Shown: positions 28,365-38,864 of the stretch, one piece after another
How the letters are laid out: each line of letters begins with the position of its first letter
Position numbering within the stretch: position 1 is the stretch's first letter
Assembly: GCA_021502835.1 (NCBI GenBank)
Contig: JAKFGP010000037.1
Coordinates: forward strand, 1-58,910
DNA from: Streptomyces thinghirensis
Lineage (GTDB): Bacteria; Actinomycetota; Actinomycetia; Streptomycetales; Streptomycetaceae
Direction of reading: 5' to 3'
Length of the DNA: 58,910 bases
Notes under the pieces: model-generated
What the model saw: only the letters and a program-made list of their open reading frames with translations
What the model was told of the DNA's origin: nothing
Database searches by the model: none
Position numbers and translations under genes: made by a program

Positions 28365-29632
28365 TTGCCCTGTCCCTTCCGGTACGGCATGCCGTTGGCC
28401 CTCGGCATGCGCAGGCGTTGCGCGGACAGCGCGAGGACGACGAGCGTGACGACGTACGGCGTCGCGGAGACGACCTGGTTGGGGACGTCGTCGGTGGTGG
28501 CGTACCAGGCGAAGACCAGGGCGCCGACGACCACGGTGATCGCGGCCTTGACGTACTTCTTGCGGATCGCCAGCCAGATGGCACCGGCGACCAGCAGCAG
28601 CGCGCCGAGCAGCAGCAGGGCGTGCACGTTGGCGAGCCGCCGCGCAGGTTGAGGCTGTCGGTGTAGCCGAAGAGGCCGGCGCCGATGGCGAGGCCGCCCG
28701 GCATCCAGTTGCCGAAGATCATCGCCGCGAGGCCGATGTAGCGCGCCGCTGGTCTGGCCCTCCAGGTAGAGGGGTTGGCCACGATGGAGAGGAAGACGCC
28801 GCCGAGGCCGGCCAGGCCGCCGGAGATGATCACGGCCAGGTACTTGTACTTGTAGACGTTGACGCCGAGGGACTCGGCCGCGATCGAGTTCTCGCCGCAG
28901 GAGCGCAGGCGGAGGCCAAACGGGGTGCGCCACAGGATGTACCAGCTGGCGGGGATCAGGGCGACCGCGATCAGGGTGAGCCAGGAGACGTCGGTGACCA
29001 GGCCGCCGAGCAGGCCGGCGATGTCCGAGACGAAGAACCAGTGCTGGTCGTTGAGGCTCTCGAGGGCGCTGGAGAGCCCTGGCACCGTGAAGTGGCCCAG
29101 CGACTCGACCGGCGGGGACTGCTTGGCGGAGCCGCCCTGGTGGCCCTCGAAGGCGAGCGGGGCGAGGTAGCGGGTGGCGCCGAGGGCGAGGATGTTGATG
29201 GCCACGCCGGAGACGATGTGGTTGACGTTGAAGGTGATCGTCACGATGGCGTGCAGCAGGCCGCCGAGGGCGCCGCCGACGATGCCCATGAGGACGCCGG
29301 TCCACGGACCCCACTGGAAGCCGGCCCAGGCACCGAACCAGGTGCCGAGGATCAGCATGCCCTCGAGGCCGATGTTGACGACGCCCGCGCGCTCGGCCCA
29401 CAGGCCGCCGAGACCGGCGAGGCCGATCGGCACGGCGAGCTGGAGCGCGGTGGACATCTGGCTGACGTTGGTGATGCCGTTGGCGCCGGTGATGGGGCGG
29501 ACGATGGAGGTCAGTGCCAGGGCACCGGCGATGATCAGCAGCAGGACGGGCAGCGAGATCCGGCGGCCGGTTCGGCGCCGCGGGCTGCAGCGAGGGCTGG
29601 TTGACGTCGGTCGCAGAGGTCGGGGCGGTCAT
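28361..29632 (-). CDS. BmpA-type nucleoside ABC transporter, permease 2
   Basis: Membrane permease of about 424 aa in the BPD_transp_2 family (NupQ/YufQ-like). Conserved segments: LAVPIGLAGLGGLWAERAGV, VNIGLEGMLILGTWFGAWAG, NVNHIVSGVAINILALGATR, GENSIAAESLGVNVYKYKYL (EAA-like loop) and FGNWMPGGLAIGAGLFGY. Breaks occur near 29580-29610, 28770 and 28640. ATG 29632 overlaps the preceding stop (ATGA), and its own stop overlaps the cdd GTG. Forms a heterodimeric channel with the upstream permease for purine and pyrimidine nucleosides. Confidence 0.88.
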   Translation of the reverse strand: MTAPTSATDVNQPSLQPAAPNRPPDLAARPAADHRRCPGTDLHRPPHHRRQRHHQRQPDVHRAPARRADRPRRSRRPVGRARGRRQHRPRGHADPRHLVRCLGRLPVGSVDRRPHGHRRRRPRRPAARHRDDHLQRQPHRLRRGHQHPRPRRHPLPRPARLRGPPGRLRQAVPAGRVAGPLHGARALQRPREPQRPALVLRLGHRRPARRPGHRRLLAHPDRGRPDPRQLVHPVAHPVWPPPALLRRELDRGRVPRRQRLQVQVPGRDHLRRPGRPRRRLPLHRGQPLYLEGQTSGALHRPRGDDLRQLDAGRPRHRRRPLRLHRQPQPARRLANVHALLLLGALLLVAGAIWLAIRKKYVKAAITVVVGALVFAWYATTDDVPNQVVSATPYVVTLVVLALSAQRLRMPRANGMPYRKGQGK

Positions 29633-30753
29633 CGGCCAGCCACCTCCTTCTTGGTGTTGTCGGTGGCGCCGAGGACGTGACCGGCGGCCAGCTCCGCGCC
29701 GACGCGGCGCTGCTGGCGGCGCAGGCCCCACTCGCGGACGGCCTCGTAGGAGACGACGACGGAGAGGACGATCAGGCCCTGCATGATGACCGCGATCTCC
29801 TTGTCGTAGCCGTGGAAGTCCAGCTCGGGCGAGGCCTTGTCGAGCCAGGCCCACAGCAGAGCGGCGAAGGCGATGCCGACCGGGCTGTTGCGGCCGAGCA
29901 GGGCGATACCGATGCCGAGGAAGCCGATGCCGGTGGGGAAGTTGAGGCTGAAGGTGTGGGTGTCGCCGAGCAGGATGGGCAGGCCCGCGAGTCCGGCGAG
30001 GCCGCCGGAGATGAGCATCGCGGTGAGCACCATGCGCTTGGGGTTGACCCCGCTGGCCGCGGCGGCGGACTCGGAGGCGCCGGAGGCGCGCAGGTCGAAG
30101 CCGAAGCGGGTGCGGTTGAGGACGATCCAGTAGCCGATGCCGAGGAGGACGGCGAGGACGACCAGGCCGTAGATCTCGCCGGCCGCGCCCATGTCGATGC
30201 CGGGGACCCAGCCGGACTCGTGCATCTCGCCGGTGGTGTTGTTGTTGCCGATCTTGACGCCGAAGACGTCCGGCAGCCACAGGTAGCCGATGACGGAGGT
30301 GGCGATGGCGTTCAGCATGATCGTCGCGACGACCTCGCTGACGCCGCGGGTCACCTTGAGGACACCGGCGATGCCGGACCAGAAGGCGCCGGTGAGCACG
30401 GCGGTCAGGAGGAGCAGCGGGATCTGGAGGGCGGCCGGGAGGTCGGCGTGGGCGCCGACGATCGCGGCCATCATGGCGGCCAGCTGGTACTGGCCGTCGA
30501 CGCCGATGTTGAACAGGTTCATCCGGAAGCCGATGGCCACCGCCAGGGCCGCGATGTAGTACATCGACGCCTGGTTGATGATCAGGACCTGGATGTCGGA
30601 GAATCCGGCCTGTTCGAACATCAGGGCGAACGGTTCGACCGGGTTCTTGCCCGAGGCGATCAGGACGATCGCGCTCAGCACGAAGGCCACGGCGAGCGCG
30701 ATGACCGGACCGGCCACCGCGAGGAGCACGCGCTCCCTGGTCGAACTTCTTCA

Positions 30754-30754
<1 letters not shown>
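29629..30754 (-). CDS. BmpA-type nucleoside ABC transporter, permease 1
   Basis: About 374 aa, BPD_transp_2 family (NupP/YufP-like). The body is intact from LLAVAGPVIALAVAFVLSAI through QASMYYIAALAVAIGFRMNL and FNIGVDGQYQLAAMMAAIVG (the conserved F-N-I-G-x-x-G signature), RGVSEVVATIMLNAIATSVI, SGGLAGLAGLPILLGDTHTF and GIALLGRNSPVGIAFAALLW. One inserted g near 30737 separates the true start MKKFDQERV (ATG 30754) from the rest. The start overlaps the ATPase stop and the end overlaps permease 2. Confidence 0.9.
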
Positions 30755-32315
<1,561 letters not shown>

Positions 32316-32391
32316 CGATTCGTTGACCCGCCGCTCCGGCCGGAGGGCTGCTGGACGCGTTGATGGCGCACTCTCCTGGGGACGGGGGCCG

Positions 32392-32405
32392 TCTACGCGC
32401 GTAGC
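32392..32405 (-). promoter_or_regulatory. nucleoside-regulon palindrome before the ABC/cdd/deoA operon
   Basis: TCTACGCGCGTAGC contains the perfect 12-bp core CTACGCGCGTAG (32393-32404). It lies 77-90 bases upstream of the ATPase start and, read in the gene direction, its distal arm merges with a TAGACG hexamer that could be the -10. Confidence 0.8.
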
Positions 32406-32446
32406 GCCCCCTACGGCATCTAAAAGCGGCGGCGGCACATCGACAC

Positions 32447-32493
32447 GACGGGGTACGAGGAGGACTTGGAGGCGTCCTCCTCGTACCCCCGTC
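32447..32493. terminator. long stem-loop terminator after the first BMP gene
   Basis: Arm 32447-32465 (gacggggtacgaggaggac) pairs with 32474-32493, one bulged C, 8-nt loop. It lies between the BMP stop (32543) and the ABC operon promoter and insulates the two transcription units. Confidence 0.85.
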
Positions 32494-32542
32494 GAGCTGG
32501 TGCGACCACCGCGGTTACACGCTGTTCGAGGTGTTGCTCGGG

Positions 32543-33596
32543 TCAGCTGCTCTTGACCTTGATCTCGCCGCTGATGATCTTCTCCTTGGCCGTCTTGATG
32601 GCTGCCTGGAGCTCGGCGTCGTCCGCGAACTTCCGGGTTGGAGTCCGAAGGCCGACCTCACCGGACTTCAGATCGCCCCTGACGATACCGGTCTCCGGGC
32701 TTGCCGTCCTCGACCGACTTCGCGAGGTTGTACACCGCCTTGGCGACATCCTTCGTGGCCGAAGTCAGGATGTAATCCTTGTACTTCGCGAGGGCTTCCT
32801 GCTTGTACTGGTCGGAGTCGACGCCGATCGCCCACACCTTGTTGGCGGCGGCGGCGCTCGATGACGCCCTGACCGGAGAGACCGGCCGCCGCGTAGACGA
32901 CGTCGGCCTTCTTCTCGATCTGGCCCTCGGCGGCGGTCTTGCCCTTGTCGGGGCTGGAGAAGCCGCCCTCCTCCGCGGTCTGCGTCAGGTACTGCGAGAT
33001 CACCTTGATCTTCGGGTCGGTGTCCTTGACGCCCTGCTCGTAGCCGGCCTGGAACTTGTGGATCAGCGGGATGTCCACGCCACCCACGAAGCCGACCGTG
33101 TTGGTCTTGGTGCTCTTGGCGGCGGCGACACCGGCGAGGTAGGAGGCCTGCTCCTCGTTGAAGACCAGGTCGGCCACGTTCTTCGCCTCGATCGTGGCGT
33201 CGTCCACGATGCCGAAGGTGGTGTCCGGGTACTTCTCGGCGGCGCTTCTTCAGCGCGGCGGCGTACGCGTAGCCGACGCCGACGACCGGGTTGTAGCCCT
33301 GCTTGGCCAGGGAGACCAGGCGCTGCTCCTTATCGGCGTTGGTCTCGCCGTCGGTGGGCTCGATGTCGGCCGTCCCGTAGCCGAACTCCTTCTTCGCCTG
33401 CTCCAGACCCGCGTACGCGGCGTCGTTGAAGGACTGGTCGCCCTTGCCGCCGACGTCGTAGGCGATGGCGAGGCCCTTGTCCCCCTTGGACTCCGACGAC
33501 CCGGAGGAGGTCGAGGTACCACCGCAGGCGGAGAGGGGCGAGGGCCAGGGAGGCGGTCGCTGCGCCTGCGACCGTGATCCGGGAAATCCGGCGCAT
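32543..33596 (-). CDS. BMP-family nucleoside-binding lipoprotein 1
   Basis: Extracytoplasmic substrate-binding protein (PnrA/BmpA family) for the adjacent ABC transporter, about 350 aa. The signal peptide MRRISRITVAGAATASLALA leads, after one extra c near 33540, to a lipobox LSACGGT. The ligand-binding core includes GLAIAYDVGGKGDQSFNDAA, PTDGETNADKEQRLVSLAKQ, NVADLVFNEEQASYLAGVAA, NTVGFVGGVDIPLIHKFQAG and ADVVYAAAGLSGQGVIE, and ends EKIISGEIKVKSS. Breaks occur near 33245, 32855, 32780, 32700 and 32640. It has its own palindrome and promoter. A paralogue lies directly upstream. Confidence 0.88.
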
Positions 33597-33660
33597 GTCT
33601 GGTGCTCCTGTCGTACAAGCGCCGGGGACGGTTCGGGTACGGCGCTGGCTTCGCCGCAGA

Positions 33661-33674
33661 TTAACGCGCGTAGA
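33661..33674 (-). promoter_or_regulatory. nucleoside-regulon palindrome and promoter of BMP gene 1
   Basis: In the gene direction the site reads TCTACGCGCGTTAA (12 of 14). It overlaps a good promoter: TTTTCA, 17-nt spacer, TAATCT, with the -10 at 33657-33662. A bound protein would occlude the spacer and the -10. Confidence 0.75.
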
Positions 33675-33780
33675 CCTGCCTGAAAACCCCTTCTGTCCTT
33701 CTTGTTATCCGCCCGTGAGCTGGGGGTGTCGTTTGGATCAGGCCGGCTCCGAGGCACGCTGCCTCGTGGCCGACCCGAGC

Positions 33781-33882
33781 GGGGTCTGGTGCGTGCGGCT
33801 GCAAGGCGGAGGAGGGCGACAGGGCGGAGCCCTGGCAACCGACGACAACGCCGCAGATGCGCGTGCCAGCCCCCGCGACCCC
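33781..33882 (+). ncRNA. S-box-like (SAM-I type) RNA element, tentative
   Basis: On the plus strand between the two BMP genes there are, in order, ggggtc (33781), ggaggaggg, a short hairpin cagggc-gga-gccctg (33820-33834), agccctGGCAACC (33829-33840), gtgccagcccc (33863) and gacccc (33877), which can close a stem with the first element. The order GAGGG ... AGCCC-GGCAACC ... GUGCCA matches the core of SAM-I riboswitches. No plus-strand gene follows except a 26-codon ORF (ATG 33887), so downstream RNA would be antisense to BMP gene 2. The rest of 33597-34058 holds only a promoter and a terminator. Confidence 0.3.
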
Positions 33883-33995
33883 CGGCATGATCCAAGCGAC
33901 ACCCCCTCGGCGCGGCGTGCGGGTGCCCGAGGCTTGCCGGACGCGGACGGAGGGTGGCGGAGGGTGACGCCGGGGCGGCCGGTCGCGGACACGCC

Positions 33996-34031
33996 GAAGC
34001 GGGCGGGCACCTCCGGGCGCCCGCCCGCTTC
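33996..34031. terminator. 12-bp stem-loop terminator after BMP gene 2
   Basis: gaagcgggcggg (33996-34007) and cccgcccgcttc (34020-34031) are perfect complements, located 28 bases past the BMP gene 2 stop. It could also stop plus-strand RNA from the S-box-like element. Confidence 0.8.
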
Positions 34032-34058
34032 ATCCGGTTCTGTGCGGTGCCGGTGGGG

Positions 34059-35112
34059 CTACTCCGTCTTGACCGTGATGGAGCCGGAGATGATGCCCTC
34101 CTTGGCCTTGGCCACCGCGTCCGTCAGGACCGGGACCTCGGCGTACTTCGGGTTGGCGTCGGACAGGCCCACACCGTCGGACTCGAGGTCGAAGGTCTGG
34201 GTGCCGGTCAGCGGCTTGCCGTCCTCGACCGACTCGGCCAGGGCGAACACCGCGCCGTCGATGTCCTTGGGGGCGGAGGTCAGGATGTGGTCCTTGTACG
34301 CCGCGAGGGCTTCCTGCTTGTACTGGTCGGAGTCGACGCCGATCGCCCAGACCTTCGCCTTCGCGGCGGCCTCGATCACGCCCTGGCCGGAGAGGCCGGC
34401 CGCCCGGTAGACGACGTCGGCCTTCTTCTCGATCTGGCCCTCGGCGGCGGCGCGCGGCCCTTGTCCGGGCTGGAGAAGCCACCCTCCTCCGCCGTCTGCG
34501 TCAGATACTGCGAGATGACCTTGACCTTGGGGTTCGTGTCCGTGACGCCCTGCTTGTAGCCGGCCTCGAACTTGTGGATCAGCTGGTACGTCCACGCCGC
34601 CCACGAAGCCGACCGTGTTGGTCTTGGTGGCCTTGGCCGCCGCGACGCCCGCGAGATAGGAGGCCTCGTTCTCGGCGAACACGAGGGACGCGACGTTCTT
34701 GCCCTCGACCACGGAGTCCACGATGCCGAAGGTGGTGTCCGGGTACTTCGAGGCGATGGCCTTCATCGCCGGGCCGTAGGCGAAGCCGACGCCGATGACC
34801 GGGTTGTACCCCTGCTTCGCGAGCGAGGCGAGGCGCTGCTCCTTGTCGGCGTCGGTCTCGCCCTCGGTGGGCTCGATGTCGGCCGTCTTGTAGCCGAACT
34901 CCTTCTGGGCCCGCTCCAGACCCGCGTACGCGGCGTCGTTGAAGGACTGGTCGCCCTTGCCGCCGATGTCGTAGGCGATGGCGAGGCCCTTGTCGTCCTT
35001 GCCCTCGTCGCCGCTGTCGCTCTCGCCGCTGGTGCCGCCGCAGGCCGGTGGCGGCGAGTGCGAGCGACGCGACCCCCACCGCGGCACGGGTCAGTCTCGA
35101 TATCCGACGCAT
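34059..35112 (-). CDS. BMP-family nucleoside-binding lipoprotein 2
   Basis: Paralogue of the neighbouring BMP protein, about 350 aa. Signal peptide MRRISRLTRAAVGVASLALA with lipobox (A/T)ACGGT recovered after a break near 35048. The core includes GLAIAYDIGGKGDQSFNDAA, PTEGETDADKEQRLASLAKQ, SVVEGKNVASLVFAENEASY, VWAIGVDSDQYKQEALAAYK and TSAPKDIDGAVFALAESVED, ending KEGIISGSITVKTE. Breaks occur near 34590 and 34455. It differs from paralogue 1 mainly in the hinge and C-terminal segments, so the two may bind different nucleosides. It has its own palindrome. Confidence 0.88.
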
Positions 35113-35166
35113 CTGAAGTTCCCATTCTCCAAAGCCCCGCAGCGGGCGCTCGGTTCGGCGTGCACA

Positions 35167-35180
35167 GTAACGCGCGTAGA
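35167..35180 (-). promoter_or_regulatory. nucleoside-regulon palindrome and promoter of BMP gene 2
   Basis: In the gene direction the site reads TCTACGCGCGTTAC (12 of 14) and abuts a -10-like TACTGT, with a 17-nt spacer to TTCCCA. The arrangement is the same as at BMP gene 1, at 55-68 bases upstream of the start. Confidence 0.75.
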
Positions 35181-35284
35181 AACTCCTGGGAACGGGGTTC
35201 CGCGGGGCCGTTACCCATTCGTGCCGCGGGGTGTTCGGGGCATGCCGCGCGGCCTCGTGCGCTTGTGCACCAGGCTGCCCCCGA

Positions 35285-35310
35285 CCCGCCGCGGCCGCAA
35301 CCGCGGCGGG
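35285..35310. terminator. stem-loop terminator of the amidohydrolase gene
   Basis: cccgccgcgg (35285-35294) and ccgcggcggg (35301-35310) are perfect complements around a 6-nt loop, 19 bases past the amidohydrolase stop. Confidence 0.8.
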
Positions 35311-35328
35311 GGCCGGGCCCGCCCCGCG

Positions 35329-36567
35329 CTAGACGGCCTCGATGAGCGCCGCCGCGGTGAACATCTCCACGCCGACGGTGATGGCGTGCTCATCCACGTC
35401 GAAGTCGCCCCTGGTGCAGGTCACGGACCGTGCGCTCGCCGGGCGGGCGGACGCCGAGGCGGGCCATGGCGCCGGGCACGTGCTCCAGGTACCAGGAGAA
35501 GTCCTCGCCGCCGAGGCTCTGCTCGGTGGTCTCCACGGAGTCCGTGCCGCGCCGGGCGACCATGGCGGCCTGGAGCAGTTCGGTGCTGGTGACCTCGTTG
35601 ACGACCGGGGCACCCCGCGGACGTAGGTGATCTCGGACTTGGCCCGGTACAGGTTGGCGATCTCGTCGATGGCGCCGACCACGAGGTCGGGCGCCTGCCG
35701 CCAGGCGTCGAGGTCGAGGCAGCGCACGGTCCCGGCGAGTTCGGCGTGCTGCGGGATGACGTTCGGGGCGTGGCCGGACTCGATCCGCCCCCAGGTCGTG
35801 GCGAGGCCCGCTGCGGCTGTCCACGCGCCGGGCGACGAGCGAGGGCACGTCGGTGACCACGCGGGCGGCGGCGGTGACCAGGTCGGTGGTGAGGTGGGGG
35901 CGGGCGGTGTGGCCGCCGGGGCCGTTCAGGGCGATCTCCAGCCGGTCGCAGGCGGAGGGTGATGGGGCCGACCCGCAGGCCGATCCGTCCGGCGTCCACC
36001 CGGGGGTCGCCAGTGCACGGCCAGGATGCGGCGCACTCCGTCGAGCGCGCCGCCCTCGATGGCGTCGGCGGCGCCGCCGGGCAGCACCTCCTCCGCCGGC
36101 TGGAAGACCAGCCGCACGGGGCGGGGGCAGCAGGCCCCGCTCGTGGAGGGCGGCGAGCACGAGCCCGGTGCCCAGGACGACGGTGGTGTGCACGTCGTGG
36201 CCGCAGGCGTGGGCGCGGTCCGGCACGCGGGAGCGGTACGGGCAGTCGCCCTTGGTATCCGGGATGGGCAGCGCGTCGATGTCGGCCCGCAGGGCGAGCA
36301 TGCGCGGCCCGCCGGCCCACTGTCCCGAGTCGGTGTTGGTGCCGATGTCGCAGACGAGCCCGGTTCCGACGGGAAGCACCCGCGGCTTGAGGCCGGCCCG
36401 CTCCAGCCGTTCCTTGATCGCGGCGGTGGTGCGGAACTCCTGGTTGCCCAGCTCGGGGTGCATGTGAGGTCGCGGCGGAAGGCTACGAGCTCTGCGCGGA
36501 GCGCCTCCGGCAAGGTACCGGGGAGCAGCGCTTCCCCTGACGGATCGGCCTCGGTCTCTCGGGACAT
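35329..36567 (-). CDS. M20-family amidohydrolase / peptidase
   Basis: Zn-dependent amidohydrolase of the M20D group (IAA-amino acid hydrolase and aminoacylase relatives), about 412 aa. Blocks: LHMHPELGNQEFRTTAAIKE (after a break near 36465), LALRADIDALPIPDTKGDCP, RAHACGHDVHTTVVLGTGLV (metal ligands), FQPAEEVLPGGAADAIEGGA (catalytic Glu), GPGGHTARPHLTTDLVTAAA and SLGGEDFSWYLEHVPGAMA. It ends MFTAAALIEAV. Breaks occur near 36125, 36015, 35960, 35815, 35610 and 35415. ATG 36567 is preferred; GTG 36579 is in frame. Substrate unknown. Confidence 0.85.
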
Positions 36568-36804
36568 CAGTTGCTTCACCCTTTGAAGGGTAGGACGCCG
36601 GGGCGGTCAACTGTCCCACGATCAACAAAGTTCAGCCCGTTAGGGGAAGAAAAGTTGGCCGCACGGCGCATGGCTCTCAACGGGGGTGGGTACACTCACC
36701 CGTCTTTGGCCTCGGCACCCGACTCCGTTTTCCTTGCTCCCCTCACGGATACCACGGTACGGCCGAGCCACGCCGGGGGCGTACACCCGACGTGTCCGGG
36801 ACCA

Positions 36805-37871
36805 CTACCCGGCGCCCGCGACCGCCGACAGCCGGTGCACGTCCCGTGCCGAGGCCGGTCACGCCGCTGAGGAAGCCCCGGGCGCGTGGTGAGGCGTGCT
36901 GGGTGAGCCAGGCGGGGTCGATGTCGCAGACGGCGACGCGGACCTCGGTGCCGGCCAGGGCCAGCGGGAGGGTGTGGACGACGGTGGACGGAAAGCTGAG
37001 GACGGTGCGGCCGATCGGGCCGCGCCGGGCGATCAGCTCCAGGGGCAGGTCGGGGCGGACGATCTCCAGGCCCGTCTCGACGGCCAGCCGGTGGAGCTTT
37101 CCGCGCTCTCGCGGCGGTGGGCGAAGTAGCGGGCCGCGCCGTGGGTCCTCGCCAGGCCCCGCACGGCCCCCACGTAGCGGTCGGCGTCCACGACGCCGGT
37201 CTCCACCAGGGACGTACCGACCATGTCGGCGCCCTTGGTGATGCGGGGCGGGCCGAAGCGGGAGCGGGTCCAGGCGAAGTCGTTCGCGGTGACGGTCACG
37301 CCGTCCGGGGTGTCCTCGATGGGCATGGAGGAGAAGACCGAGACCTGGCGGTCCGGGGTCGGCGTCAGGACGGTGCCGGGCGGACCTGGAGACGGGGCGA
37401 AGAGCAGGTCGCGGGGGCCGGGGCGGCTGCCCTTGCGGTGCCAGCGCACCAGGCGTTCCCCGTGGGCCAGCTGGGTGACGAACTCCATCGTGGCCGTGCC
37501 GTCGTCGACGACGACCAGGTCGTGGGCGCGGGTGATGGTGAGAAGCAGTTGTACGTAGCGGGAGAAGGGGTCGCCCATGACGACCCGGTCCGCGTGGCGC
37601 AGGGCGGTCGTCAGTCCGCCCACCGTGCGGAAGGGGCCGTGGCGCCGCCGCGCGCCTCCTCCCAGCGGATCTCGTGGCCCTCCTTGCGGGCCAGTTCCGC
37701 CATGCGGCGCAGCTGGCCGCGGGTCATCGGGTCCACGGGTGAGAGGACCACGAGGGTGAGCTCCGCGCCGGGTGCGCACGTGTGCGCCCACTCCAGCACG
37801 TTCAGCAGTTGTACCGGACTCTCGACGAAGGCGAGAGTGTGGGGGCCGGCATTCCCGGCGCGGGGGCTCAT
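36805..37871 (-). CDS. putative sialyltransferase-like protein of the glycopolymer cluster (GT52/polysialyltransferase-like)
   Basis: About 350 aa. The N-terminus LAFVESPVQLLNVLEWAHTC resembles the S-P-x-Q start of bacterial sialyltransferases such as GT52. Then come LTLVVLSPVDPMTRGQLRRM and HDLVVVDDGTATMEFVTQLA, where D-D-G matches the D/E-D/E-G motif of bacterial (poly)sialyltransferases, followed by GADMVGTSLVETGVVDADRY. After frame repair it ends RLSAVAGAG with a stop at 36805-36807. Breaks lie near 37640, 37390, 37095 and 36850. It is the last gene of a minus-strand operon with the nonulosonic acid synthase and activating genes. Family assignment is by pattern only. Confidence 0.55.
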
Positions 37872-37911
37872 CTGCGTACGACCGTCCCGTGGTGAGGGCG
37901 TGGTGGGGGTG

Positions 37912-38853
37912 TCAGACGGTGACGGGCTCGCCCGCGGCGGCGGCGATCTCCGCCTCGGCGACGACACCGGGGACGCGGCGCAGCTTCTTCATCGGGCCGA
38001 GCTCCGAGTCGTAGACCTTCTTGACGCCGTCGCCGAGGGAGGCCTCGATGGTGCGGATGTCGCGGACCAGGCGGGTCAGGCCCTGCGGCTCGACGGAGGC
38101 GGCCTGGTCGGAGCCCCACATGGCGCGGTCGAGGGTGATGTGGCGCTCGACGAAGGTGGCGCCGAGGGCGACGGCGGCCAGGGTGGTCTGCAGGCCCGTC
38201 TCGTGGCCGGAGTAGCCGATCGGGACGTTCGGGAACTCCTGCTGGAGGGTGTTGATGACGCGGAGGTTCAGCTCCTCGGCCTGCGCCGGGTACGTCGACG
38301 TGGCGTGGCACATGAGGATGTTGTCCGAGCCGAGGACCTCGACCGCGTGGCGGATCTGCTTCGGGGTCGACATGCCGGTGGAGAGGATGACCGTGCGGCC
38401 CGTGGCGCGCAGGGCGCGCAGCAGCTCGTCGTCGGTCAGCGAGGCGGAGGCGACCTTGTGGGCGGGGAACGTCGAACTTCTCCAGGAGGCGACGGCCTCG
38501 GTGTCCCCACGGGGAGGCGAACCAGTCGATGTTCTTGGTCTTGCAGTAGTCATCGATCTGACGGTACTCGTCCTCGCCGAACTCCACGCGGTGGCGGTAG
38601 TCAATGTACGTCATCCGGCCCCAGGGGGTGTCGCGCTCGATGTCCCACTGGTCGCGCGGGGGTGCAGATCTCGGGGGTGCGCTTCTGGAACTTGACCGCG
38701 TCGCAGCCGGCCTCGGCGGCGGCGTCGATCAGCTTGAACGCGTTCTCCAGCTCACCGTTGTGGTTGATGCCGATCTCGCCGGTGATGTAGCACGGGGCGG
38801 CCGGGGCCGGCCTCGCGGGAACCGAAGGCGCGGATGCGGGAGTTGGTGCTCAT
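37912..38853 (-). CDS. neuB: NeuB-type nonulosonic acid synthase
   Basis: Condenses a hexose-type substrate (ManNAc, mannose or their 6-phosphates) with phosphoenolpyruvate to give a nine-carbon sugar acid. TIM-barrel start YITGEIGINHNG, then DAVKFQKR, MTYIDYRHRVEFGEDEYRQI, TGRTVILSTGMSTPKQIRHA, CHATSTYPAQAEELNLRVIN, IGYSGHETGLQTTLAAVALG and VERHITLDRAMWGSDQAAS. The protein ends at about 313 aa, just after the barrel; the usual C-terminal antifreeze-like SAF domain is not seen. Breaks lie near 38800, 38660, 38505 and 38475. The gene starts 11 bases after neuA. Confidence 0.88.
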
Positions 38854-38864
38854 GGCAGGGTTCC

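Noticed and set aside
33887..33967. A 26-codon plus-strand ORF (MIQATPPRRG...) after the S-box-like element as a leader peptide gene.
   Set aside because: No ribosome-binding site, no conserved feature and mixed codon use.
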